From the NCBI GenBank assembly GCA_029261215.1, contig JAJDBT010000072.1, positions 1 to 64,000 of the forward strand: a DNA stretch of 64,000 nucleotides, read 5' to 3'. This stretch comes from Nitrospirota bacterium. GTDB taxonomy: Bacteria; Nitrospirota; Nitrospiria; SBBL01; JAADHI01. The translations under genes and the position numbers were made by a program. The notes under the pieces were generated by a model. It was not told where the DNA came from, made no database searches, and was given only the letters and a program-made list of their open reading frames with translations. Below are positions 33,506 through 42,588 of this stretch, in pieces. Positions within the stretch are counted from its first letter, which is position 1, and the number at the start of each line of letters is the position of its first letter.

Positions 33506-34527
33506 TTTAACGCCGATGTTGCCTCCAGAGAGGCCAGTCCCGAAGAAAGGTGCATTTGGCCTTCCGGGTCAATGATAATCCCTTCTACGCCTTCCAGTTT
33601 TTCAATCAGCAACAAACCCTTTTCAGGGCCCAGCACAAAAACGGAAGTCGAGAGCGCATCACTTGTGGTCGCCTCCGGTGCGAGAATGCTGACACTCCGG
33701 CTTTGAGGAGCCGGGAACCCTGTTTTTGTATCGAGGATATGATGATATCGAACACCGTCTTTGATAAAAAATCGCTCATAATCGCCAGAAGTCGAAATGG
33801 CCTGATCCGACAAAGGCAGGACCGCCAGAAGTCCCTCTTTTTGATTTGGATCACGAAGCCCTACGCGCCAGGGCATTTTTCCTTTTTTTCCCCGAATCAA
33901 GGTATCCCCTCCCGCCATCACCATGGCATTGTCGATGCCATGTTCTTTCAGAACGCGCATCGCGCGATCCATCGCATAGCCTTTTCCAATACCGCCCAGG
34001 CCGATTTCCATCTCGGAAAAAGGCAAAAAAACACTCTGGTCTTCTTCATTTAGTTGAATTTTTCGGTAATTCACAAAGGGAAGCTGCTGATTCACCGAAT
34101 GCGCCGACGGGACAATTTTATTACGAAAATCCCATAGCTTTCCGACCGAGGCAAAAGAGATATCAAAAGCCCCATCGGTCAATTCTGAAAAATAGAGGGA
34201 TTTTTTAATCAACTCATACAGCTCTTGACTCACCACGACCGCTGCCTTGCCTGCCTGCTGATTAATCCGGGACAGCTCACTCTCCGGTATATAATGACTC
34301 ATCATTTTTTCCAGACGATGCACTTCTGAAAATGCGGCCTCGACGGCCAGATTCAAGCGGGACTGATCCGGCCCGATCGCCTTGACGATGACTTGCGTCC
34401 CCATCAAAACACGCTCTTCAGTCACCAGAAAACCCTCGCCTTGCCACTCCTCTGCATACAGGGGAAAAACAAAGAAGGTCAACAAACTGATTTTAATAAT
34501 TAAAGCCGAAACTGGCCGAAACAACAT
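33502..34527 (-). CDS. apbE: FAD:protein FMN transferase ApbE
   Basis: 341 residues. Hydrophobic signal (about 8-24) cleaved near LYAEE, so periplasmic. ApbE motifs: MGTQVIVKAIG (42-52), AFSEVHRLEKMMSHY, DGAFDISFASVGKLWDF, GLGGIGKGYAMDRA, the Gly-Gly-Asp (MAGGDTLIRGKKG), WRVGLRDPN, STSGDYERFF and HHILDTKTGFP. Intact residues predict transfer of FMN from FAD to a Ser/Thr on a periplasmic protein. I find no classic flavinylation motif in the neighbouring proteins, so its substrate is open. It overlaps the DUF3570 gene by 35 bases. Confidence 0.93.
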   Translation of the reverse strand: MLFRPVSALIIKISLLTFFVFPLYAEEWQGEGFLVTEERVLMGTQVIVKAIGPDQSRLNLAVEAAFSEVHRLEKMMSHYIPESELSRINQQAGKAAVVVSQELYELIKKSLYFSELTDGAFDISFASVGKLWDFRNKIVPSAHSVNQQLPFVNYRKIQLNEEDQSVFLPFSEMEIGLGGIGKGYAMDRAMRVLKEHGIDNAMVMAGGDTLIRGKKGKMPWRVGLRDPNQKEGLLAVLPLSDQAISTSGDYERFFIKDGVRYHHILDTKTGFPAPQSRSVSILAPEATTSDALSTSVFVLGPEKGLLLIEKLEGVEGIIIDPEGQMHLSSGLASLEATSALK

Positions 34528-35635
34528 TGGCTTCCTTTGAGTACAGTTCTCCGTTTCGCGGATCGGTAAAATTGTCGTACTTAAAGAGAATAAAACTGTA
34601 ACCTGCCTTAAAATAAGGATTTTCTATCCACCCCCATGTTCGCCGCCGGGGTTTATATTTGAGTGTGAGGCCCAACCAGTGATCCGAAAAAGTCGAAAGT
34701 TCTTTGTCGCGCGCCCGAAAAAGCTGATCCACCGGAAGACGATCTCCATAGAAGCTGGCCGCATCCTGCTGATAATAGCGGTAAAAAGCACCTGCCAGCC
34801 AATTTGAAACGAGATACCGCTGATACAAAATTTTTCCCGTATGAGACCGCACATCAAAGGTATCCTGATAATAACGATAATCCATTTGAATGGCGCTTTC
34901 CAGGCGGCCCGGCCCTTCTGAGGTTTCTTCGAGGAAGGCATAACGGGTTCGAAAGACCACGGCCTGCCCTGTTCGGGCATCGGGATAATGCTCATCAATC
35001 AGCGCGTTATTTGTACTGAGTGCGCTTCGATAGGGATTATTAATGTAGCCGTCGTCTGCTGAAACTTCATAATTAAACTGAACAAGCCAGCGCGGGGAAA
35101 AAGATTGAGTCAGGCTCGCAGTATAGAGGGTTCGGCTAAAATCTTTCCAGCCGAAGTCGGGGTCATCGTTCTGCCCTACCTTGTCCCAGGAGCGGGCGAC
35201 CCGGAAGCTCAAAGTCAGGTTTTTATCGAACAGATCATGTGACATGCCAAAGGCATAGGTATCAGACGTATAGTCCGGCTCGTCGCTCAAGGTATAACTT
35301 GCGCTCACCAGGGTTTCTCCAAAGATGTGACTACCGCCCAGGGTGTATTCCTTCCGCTCTTCAGAATATTTGCTGGCCTGCGTCACGACGTCGATCGAAG
35401 CTGAACTCACCAAATCGACACGCGCACCCGCTTCAATCGCGGTTTTCCCCATCATTTCTTTGCGAACAATCACTGCTGGCCCTCGCACCGAAATGCCGCC
35501 GCCAGCATAAAGATTGTAAACCATCGAAACCTCATCCTCAGGCGGATCAATCGCCATCACATGTTTTGCTGTGAAATCCAATAACAATACGAGGCTCACC
35601 ATCACAAAAAAAAGATATTTCACCGGCAACCGCAT
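34493..35635 (-). CDS. DUF3570 outer-membrane beta-barrel protein
   Basis: 380 residues. Signal peptide (VKYLFFVMVSLVLLLDF, cleavage near VMA), then VSMVYNLYAGGGISVRGPAVIVRKEM, the start typical of DUF3570, and about sixteen amphipathic strands (TLGGSHIFGETLVSASYTLS, YTASLTQSFSPRWLVQFNYE) ending VVSASFGFNY. The family often travels with DUF4266, ApbE and a thioredoxin; its function is unknown, but a channel for a periplasmic redox product is a fair guess. Overlaps both neighbours (16 and 35 bases). Confidence 0.88.
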   Translation of the reverse strand: MRLPVKYLFFVMVSLVLLLDFTAKHVMAIDPPEDEVSMVYNLYAGGGISVRGPAVIVRKEMMGKTAIEAGARVDLVSSASIDVVTQASKYSEERKEYTLGGSHIFGETLVSASYTLSDEPDYTSDTYAFGMSHDLFDKNLTLSFRVARSWDKVGQNDDPDFGWKDFSRTLYTASLTQSFSPRWLVQFNYEVSADDGYINNPYRSALSTNNALIDEHYPDARTGQAVVFRTRYAFLEETSEGPGRLESAIQMDYRYYQDTFDVRSHTGKILYQRYLVSNWLAGAFYRYYQQDAASFYGDRLPVDQLFRARDKELSTFSDHWLGLTLKYKPRRRTWGWIENPYFKAGYSFILFKYDNFTDPRNGELYSKEANVVSASFGFNY

Positions 35636-35850
35636 CCTCCGCCGGTACCGCTGTATCCGCCCCGGCTCCCTTCCGAAACCTCTTCCAAATGAAGGTGCCA
35701 GCTTGTTTCCAGCGGATCGGGATCAAAAGACATCGCCTCGTCGGCCAGATACTCCCGCTCCCAGGGCCTCACGGAAGCACAGCCCGCCAAACCACTAAAC
35801 AATAAGGCCAAGAGGATGAGACTGAGATATATGCGGGGCTTGGTTTTCAT
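35620..35850 (-). CDS. DUF4266 lipoprotein with Gly-Cys C-terminal tail
   Basis: 76 residues from the ATG at 35850 (a TTG just before it is also in frame). Lipobox LAGC (Cys24). The mature protein has the DUF4266 sequence VRPWEREYLADEAM, FDPDPLE and ends in a flexible tail GGYSGTGGGCGCR, with two cysteines two residues apart. It is encoded directly after TlpA and overlaps DUF3570. The tail could bind metal, be oxidised/reduced by the TlpA protein, or be modified; which of these is unknown. Confidence 0.85.
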   Translation of the reverse strand: MKTKPRIYLSLILLALLFSGLAGCASVRPWEREYLADEAMSFDPDPLETSWHLHLEEVSEGSRGGYSGTGGGCGCR

Positions 35851-35857
35851 CAAGACA

Positions 35858-36367
35858 TCACTCTTTCAAAAGCGCTCGAATTTCCTTCTCATAACGCGCC
35901 GGTTCTTCGGGACCAAAACCCCAATGGATATGCCGCACCATTCCGTCTTTTCCAATCACATAGGTCGTCGGCATGCTTCGAATTTTGTAGAGGTTAGAGA
36001 CTTTACCTGTTGGATCGGGCAAAATCGCAAAAGCCAGTTTGAGAGACTCACTCATCTGTCGCACTTCGGAAGCATTTTTATCAATATTCACACCCAAAAC
36101 TTCGAGTCCAACATCTTTGTATTTTCCATAAAGATGATTAAAGAACGGGAGTTCTTCTTTACAGGGCGCGCACCATGTTGCCCAGAAGTTTAAAATAACC
36201 ACACGCCCCCGATGTTCGCTCAATTTGATATTTTTACCGGCGAGACTTTTTATCGTAAAATCCGCTGCGTTTTCCGAGGCAATGCGTGTCTTGGCAAAAC
36301 CAACTTCCCCAATTAAAATCAAGCTGACCAACAAAAAGATAGTACTCATTTTGTTTATTTGTTTCAC
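35858..36367 (-). CDS. TlpA-type periplasmic thioredoxin
   Basis: 169 residues when started at GTG 36367, which has AAAGGA five bases upstream; the ATG at 36394 has none and would put nine charged residues before the signal. Signal anchor MSTIFLLVSLILIGEVGFA. Thioredoxin fold with FWATWCAPCKEELPFF (CAPC active site) and the cis-proline loop RSMPTTYVI. TlpA/ResA proteins reduce disulfides, often of apocytochrome c. Possible clients here are the cytochrome-like lipoproteins upstream and the Cys tail of DUF4266. Confidence 0.9.
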   Translation of the reverse strand: MKQINKMSTIFLLVSLILIGEVGFAKTRIASENAADFTIKSLAGKNIKLSEHRGRVVILNFWATWCAPCKEELPFFNHLYGKYKDVGLEVLGVNIDKNASEVRQMSESLKLAFAILPDPTGKVSNLYKIRSMPTTYVIGKDGMVRHIHWGFGPEEPARYEKEIRALLKE

Positions 36368-36390
36368 ACACGTCCTTTCTACATCATGAT

Positions 36391-37032
36391 TCAAAAAAAG
36401 AACCCGATACCCACAATCCCTTCCAGATTAAAGAGACGATCTTTCACGCCGGCCAGGTCAACTTCAAATGAATGCACGGTCAAGCGAAATCCGGCATTCA
36501 TCCAGTCTGTAAAAAAAATCCTGTATCCTGTCCCGACATTAAAAGTAAAGCGGTTCCGCGTATCAAACTCGGTCTGACCGACGCCGCCAGACAAATAGAT
36601 CATCGAATTCAAGGTCCGCCGGGAAGTGAGAAAAACCTGACCTGGAAAAAGGTTATAACTGACATTGACATTCCAGTAACTCACTTGATGATCTGTAAAC
36701 GCAAAGGTGCCGGTGCGAAGGGTAAATGCTTCGGTATCCGCTTCGGTCACGCCATAGTTCGCCTCCAGAAAAAAGGCTTCCGTAATATAGAGGGCCGCCC
36801 GGATGCCATAGACGCTTGAGGTACTAAAACCTTCAATCGCATAAAATCCATAAAAAGGAGTGATTTCAAGAAACTCCTGATCAATTTTGGCTTCCTTTAT
36901 TTCTTTTTTTTCGACCGGAGGGGTAATCAGGGGCGCTTCGTCTTGAGGCAGTTGCGGGATTTGCGCAAAAACAAGTGCAGATTGCAGCAGAACGCCAAAC
37001 AAAGCCCCCAGCCATTTCATTTTTTTACCCAT
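36391..37032 (-). CDS. Outer-membrane beta-barrel protein (OMP_myx_plus type)
   Basis: 213 residues from ATG 37032 (GAGG eight bases upstream; a GTG at 37038 is the alternative). Signal peptide ending ALVFAQ. After a Pro/Glu-rich linker (IPQLPQDEAPLITPPVEKKE) comes FLEITPFYGFYAIEGFSTSSVYG and a small eight-strand barrel ending LEGIVGIGFFF. The layout matches the short outer-membrane barrel family known mainly from myxobacteria and found beside ExbBD/AgmX operons. It probably anchors the machine in the outer membrane (inference). Confidence 0.8.
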   Translation of the reverse strand: MGKKMKWLGALFGVLLQSALVFAQIPQLPQDEAPLITPPVEKKEIKEAKIDQEFLEITPFYGFYAIEGFSTSSVYGIRAALYITEAFFLEANYGVTEADTEAFTLRTGTFAFTDHQVSYWNVNVSYNLFPGQVFLTSRRTLNSMIYLSGGVGQTEFDTRNRFTFNVGTGYRIFFTDWMNAGFRLTVHSFEVDLAGVKDRLFNLEGIVGIGFFF

Positions 37033-37058
37033 CCGCACCGCCTCATACTCCTTTAATC

Positions 37059-37841
37059 CTAAAAAGAAAATGCGAGTCCGAGACTCACTTCCTGAAAAGA
37101 CCGGTTTCTTTTTGGATTGATAAACAGGGTGTAATGTCTAAAGTCTCCCCGCAGGGCAAGACGTTTGAGCAAGGGAGCCGAAAACCCCACACCTGCATAC
37201 GCGGTCTCGAAACGGTCTGATTCTGCATTTACCAGCAACTGGGCCGGGGCCGCCTTGACAACCCCCCCGCCGATTGCCCCATTCAAGGAAAACCATTGCC
37301 CCTTCCAGGGTCTTAAGACCAAACCTGCAAGATAAAGGTCGGTCTCTCCAAAATCACCCGAGGATTTTCCCATACCAAACTCAAGCGCAAGCACCTCGCT
37401 CAGAAGATAGCTTAGCCGAAGGAAAAGGGAGGGATCATTTTCAAAGGTGCCGCCACTCCAAGCCCCATATAATTTTCCGTCGATGTGCCGGTCATAAAAA
37501 CGCTGGGTCCAGCTGTTTCGAAGATCTGAAGCCCGAAGTGTTTTTTCGATTTCATCCCGATGCACCCAACCCTCCTGGCCCGTAAAAAGACGGACTTTGT
37601 ACCAATCCGTCCGTTTTTTTATCAGAAAAAGTGCTTCATTTTTTTCTGCGACATAAAAGACCGGATAACTTCTCCCCGGCCCGGTATGAAGTTCCAGAAA
37701 AGCCTCCATCACTTTTGCCTTTGGGAAATGGGCCTCGTCCGCACATGCAAATGGCGGCATCCAAAACATTCCGATCAAACCGCCCAGAAAGACCCACAGC
37801 CACCCAGCCTGAAAAAACGCCTGCCTTTGAATCGCCCTCAT
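37059..37841 (-). CDS. SH3-domain plus outer-membrane barrel protein
   Basis: 260 residues from the ATG at 37841, which shares its A with the previous TGA stop (TGATG); an in-frame ATG at 37862 is possible. Signal peptide (about 10-33), bacterial SH3 domain (about 40-100: LELHTGPGRSYPVFYVAEKNE, DWYKVRLFTGQEGWVHRDEI), then a beta-barrel with LFLRLSYLLSEVLALEFGMG and a final EVSLGLAFSF. Bacterial SH3 domains usually bind peptidoglycan, so it may link wall and outer membrane. It pairs with the barrel gene that follows. Confidence 0.82.
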   Translation of the reverse strand: MRAIQRQAFFQAGWLWVFLGGLIGMFWMPPFACADEAHFPKAKVMEAFLELHTGPGRSYPVFYVAEKNEALFLIKKRTDWYKVRLFTGQEGWVHRDEIEKTLRASDLRNSWTQRFYDRHIDGKLYGAWSGGTFENDPSLFLRLSYLLSEVLALEFGMGKSSGDFGETDLYLAGLVLRPWKGQWFSLNGAIGGGVVKAAPAQLLVNAESDRFETAYAGVGFSAPLLKRLALRGDFRHYTLFINPKRNRSFQEVSLGLAFSF

Positions 37842-38290
37842 CACAACGGACTCTGTATCCATGCGAGCATTGTCAGATAATCCGCATCCGTAACACTCAA
37901 AAAGATATTTCCGCCCAAATGCTGAATACCGCCTTCAGCAAGCGTGAGGGGCTTGGTGAGCAATCGACTATCATCCGGATTCACCAGGTTTGCCATCCCT
38001 TCTGCCGAATCGTGATTGGCCTGAAGTTCGAGCGCCGTACAAGGGAATGCCCTGCACTCAAAAAGACGAAAGCTTCCGCCCGGACCGCCAGTGTTGGGGG
38101 CGCTTTTGTCTCGTTGATGACAGCCCGCATCCGAGCAATTGCGCTGGTCCAAAACGGGCTGAACCGCAGATTTAAACAGATCGTGGTCCAATACGCCGAG
38201 GCCTGATTCCTTGCCTGGCTCAACCTGTCCGCAAGCAGATAAAAAAACAATAAAAAGCCCAGCCCCAAGTATGACCCGGATCCTATTCAT
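37841..38290 (-). CDS. Cytochrome-like lipoprotein with CX4CH motif
   Basis: 149 residues from ATG 38290 (lipobox LSAC, Cys20); an in-frame ATG at 38341 would bury the signal peptide. One cytochrome-c-like motif, CSDAGCH (52-58), has four residues between the cysteines instead of two. The segment FKSAVQPVLDQRNC before it and the end SVTDADYLTMLAWI match the last ~90 residues of the neighbouring large cytochrome lipoprotein (VFETDILPIMTARC, SVADADYTTVLNWI), so this is a paralogue of that domain. Heme attachment through CX4CH is known but uncommon. Confidence 0.8.
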   Translation of the reverse strand: MNRIRVILGAGLFIVFLSACGQVEPGKESGLGVLDHDLFKSAVQPVLDQRNCSDAGCHQRDKSAPNTGGPGGSFRLFECRAFPCTALELQANHDSAEGMANLVNPDDSRLLTKPLTLAEGGIQHLGGNIFLSVTDADYLTMLAWIQSPL

Positions 38291-38340
38291 CGGAAAGAAC
38301 CCTAAGACCTTCTCCCTTTCTGCTTTAATCAAAAAGGCCA

Positions 38341-40770
38341 TTAGGGTTGTGCCGCGATGATCCAGTTTAAAACTGTCGTATAATCTGCATCAGCGACGCT
38401 CAAAGGTGAAGGAGAGACAGGCGCGCTCGGAAGTCCCATCGGAATCTCCCCGGTCGCTTTTAGCAGTAAGATGCTGTTGACGGGTGTGCTTACGTTGGTC
38501 CGTGAGGCCACAGCTCCAAAATCACCCTCCGCACTGCCAGTCAGCACAAAATCACTGTCTCCGCCCGCCACATGACAGCCTCCGCAGCGTGCAGTCATAA
38601 TCGGGAGAATATCCGTTTCAAAGACCGTCTGAGAAAGATTTACACGGGCCCTTTGGGTAATGACCTCCTCGTTGGTGAACTGCGCTCCCAAATCAATCCA
38701 CTCGACCAGGCGCTCCCGTTCCGCCGGATCCAGCATCGTGGCATGAACATTTGGGTCTGATACAGGAATGGCCTTCCCCGCACGAAGCTCTTCACCAAAC
38801 ATGCGCTCAACCAAATGACTTTGGCGGGATTCACCCACGCGCACCAGGCCTGATCCATTCATGTTATCAAGGAGTTCGTCATAGGAAATAATAAAACCGG
38901 CCCCTGAAAGATCCTTGCTTAGATTCAAATCGCCATCCGGGCCGCTAATTCCCGGTTTGACTTCATGACAGGCCGTCGTACATTTCGCGTCAAAGAGGGT
39001 CTGAATATCTCTCATGTAATCAATCACCGGAGTATTCGGCGCGATCAAAGGAGAAGGCGCCCGATTCAACGCAATCGAATCGACGGCCAGACGTTGTGGA
39101 TCGCCGCGACGCGGAGAATGGCAGCCGTTACAGGTTTTATTTTCTCCGGGGCGGACTTGCAGCCAGTTTTCCTTTACTTTAAAAGAACGCCGCTTTTCAT
39201 CCACAACATTGAGGGTCAGCGCCGTATCGGCCGGCACTGTGACCCGGAAAGAACCATCCGCCTCGACTGGGGCATATCCCAAAATTTTCTGACGTTCAAA
39301 GTTTGTAGAGCCAATGTCTTCACGACCCGTACCCGGCATACTGGGTACGGCTGCGATGACGCGGATCTCTTTCACCACCTGAAGCGCGGGATTATCCATC
39401 AGTGATTGAAAGTCAATATTGCCACTGACATCCCTCGGGACTTCTACACCTAATACCGCATTGGAAAGCGCACGATTCGCCTCGGAATCATAGACGCTTG
39501 CTGCACCGAGCACGCCTGTCGTACCCTGATCACTTAGATTGGCCGCCTTGGTCGGTTTCGAGGTTGGAATCTGATCCGGTGCAAGCGCCATCAAAGGCAC
39601 AGGTTCAAGAAAAACCTTGCGAGAGCCTGGGGGCGGGAGCTGAATGGGTTTATTAATCCCATCGGTACCCAGCATCCAGATGCCGTAGGTCGGCTCTTCG
39701 ACCATGTCATTTTCCATATCCCTCACAACACTTCCCACGGAGTAAGAGGCGAGGTAGCGGTTTGTATCATCCGGCACCTGATAAACACTGTAATACCGTC
39801 CCTTGCTTGAGGGCTCTCTGCCGGTCGGAATATCCTGTGTTTCGAGGAGTTGCTGAGAAGCCGTTTTTGCATTATCTGCCTCTTCTTCAGCATTCAGAAC
39901 ACCCACTGCACCCCCTTCAAAAGTTCCCGTCAACGGCATCATCGTGGCAGTGAGTTTTCCGTCGGCCCGCTCGCGGACATCCAAAAATGAATTCACTCCC
40001 GAATGAGACCCATATTTCACAAACAGGTCGGTGCCATCCGGCTCTATTTTAAAGATCGTAAACTTGTTTACATTCCCTAAGTGCTCCCAACGGCTAAACA
40101 TGATTGTGCCGTCCTTCAAGACCGTGGGATTCCGATCATGACTTTGGTTAAAAGAGATCTGAACAATTTCCCCAGCGTCACATGTTTCTTGAGTCCCCAG
40201 CACCGGTTTTGTTGTATCCAAAATATGAAGCAGGGCGGATTTTCTTCGTTCGTATTCATCCAGGTGCCCCGGCCGATCTGAAGAAAAAACGATACGACCG
40301 TCAGGCAAAAAGGCCGGGTCAACTTCATTGTCCGAGCCACAGGTCAGCTGTTTAGGAAAATCTGTCCGGCCCCCGTCCGCATTGACCGTCATTTCATACA
40401 AATGCCAGTTATCCGTATTGTTTTTCTTCATTGAAAAAACCAGCCGAAATGCATCTGATCCCGTTTGAGGAAAAATATCGGGATCGGAAACATCTCCTTC
40501 GCCATTCGTCAAATCACCTGTCAGATTGCGTAATTGGCCCGAAGGCGTTGCAGGCACCAGAGACATTAAATCACCGCCCTTTGAAAATTCAATCGGATCA
40601 AGCGGGTCCCCAATGGCGTCCACCGAGCGTTGTGTAAATACGATCCCAGGCAGATCTTCTTCAGTTGTTGTCGTACTTGTTTTTGAAGTGCATGCGGTAA
40701 AAAGCGTCCCTGATAATAAAAGAATAAAAAAAAGACAGATTCTTTTTAAGAATTTAGAAAAAATAAACAT
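38341..40770 (-). CDS. Hydrazine-synthase-alpha-like (HzsA-related) cytochrome c lipoprotein
   Basis: 809 residues from ATG 40770 behind GGAGGG. Lipobox FTAC (Cys27). Residues ~40-400 form a PD40/WD40-type beta-propeller (DGRIVFSSDRPGHLDEY, DGTIMFSRWEHLG) like the N-terminal part of HzsA. C-terminal half: CNGCH (547-551), CTTACH (597-602, CX3CH) and CGGCH (729-733) heme-binding motifs. True hydrazine synthase needs beta and gamma subunits and anammox genes, absent here, so hydrazine chemistry should not be inferred. Multiheme periplasmic redox role likely. First gene of the envelope operon, behind a 505-base non-coding stretch. Confidence 0.85.
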   Translation of the reverse strand: MFIFSKFLKRICLFFILLLSGTLFTACTSKTSTTTTEEDLPGIVFTQRSVDAIGDPLDPIEFSKGGDLMSLVPATPSGQLRNLTGDLTNGEGDVSDPDIFPQTGSDAFRLVFSMKKNNTDNWHLYEMTVNADGGRTDFPKQLTCGSDNEVDPAFLPDGRIVFSSDRPGHLDEYERRKSALLHILDTTKPVLGTQETCDAGEIVQISFNQSHDRNPTVLKDGTIMFSRWEHLGNVNKFTIFKIEPDGTDLFVKYGSHSGVNSFLDVRERADGKLTATMMPLTGTFEGGAVGVLNAEEEADNAKTASQQLLETQDIPTGREPSSKGRYYSVYQVPDDTNRYLASYSVGSVVRDMENDMVEEPTYGIWMLGTDGINKPIQLPPPGSRKVFLEPVPLMALAPDQIPTSKPTKAANLSDQGTTGVLGAASVYDSEANRALSNAVLGVEVPRDVSGNIDFQSLMDNPALQVVKEIRVIAAVPSMPGTGREDIGSTNFERQKILGYAPVEADGSFRVTVPADTALTLNVVDEKRRSFKVKENWLQVRPGENKTCNGCHSPRRGDPQRLAVDSIALNRAPSPLIAPNTPVIDYMRDIQTLFDAKCTTACHEVKPGISGPDGDLNLSKDLSGAGFIISYDELLDNMNGSGLVRVGESRQSHLVERMFGEELRAGKAIPVSDPNVHATMLDPAERERLVEWIDLGAQFTNEEVITQRARVNLSQTVFETDILPIMTARCGGCHVAGGDSDFVLTGSAEGDFGAVASRTNVSTPVNSILLLKATGEIPMGLPSAPVSPSPLSVADADYTTVLNWIIAAQP

Positions 40771-40932
40771 GAAGCCCTCCAAAAATCTTTATAGAATATG
40801 GACGTTATTTCGATCAAAAATATTTAAGAATACTTTGGGAAAAAGGGCGTTGCATACAAGAGGTTAAAATGGTGTCGCGAATGAGCGCTTATGTTCTGTT
40901 ATTCCAAATAATGCAATTCACGCTCCCATTTT

Positions 40933-41070
40933 TTATCGGGTATGAAGTTCAATCTTTACAATAAGATCGGGACGAACAACTTCAGACACTATGTATTGCC
41001 TTACTGTAACTAGCCCATTTTTGTCTTCAATCAGAGCCATGTTTGAGCCATTACTCCAGAGGTGAGTCGT
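40933..41070 (-). pseudogene. Possible gene remnant or 35-codon ORF within the 40771-41275 gap
   Basis: From an ATG at 41040 the minus strand reads 35 codons (start MALIEDKNGLVTV, end IELHTR) to a TAA at 40933. Ten further in-frame codons upstream (TTHLWSNGSN) also look like protein before a stop. The composition is coding-like, but no ribosome-binding site stands at the right distance, so a degraded gene end is likeliest. A TATAAT hexamer on the same strand at 41167-41172 could drive it. The remainder of the 505-base gap shows nothing I can name. Confidence 0.3.
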
Positions 41071-41275
41071 TCAAATGTCAGTTAAACCCTCTCTATCTGC
41101 TGCCCAAAACTATCAATAGGTCATTGTACGAATAACACATGCTTTACACGTCATATTTAGGACAAAATTATACCGCTGTCAAGTGTCTCAAAAAGACGAC
41201 AAGGCCCATTGCCAGAGAGAAAAGCATTGAAAAGTATAGATTTTTTAGAGTTTTGTTATTTGTAAAATGAGGACA

Positions 41276-42559
<1,284 letters not shown>

Positions 42560-42588
42560 CTATTTTATTCAATCAAAAAAATGAGAAC

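Noticed and set aside
38341-40770. Hydrazine synthase (anammox) interpretation
   Set aside because: Only an alpha-like chain is present; no beta/gamma subunits or hydrazine dehydrogenase in the window, and the propeller/heme family is broader than anammox.
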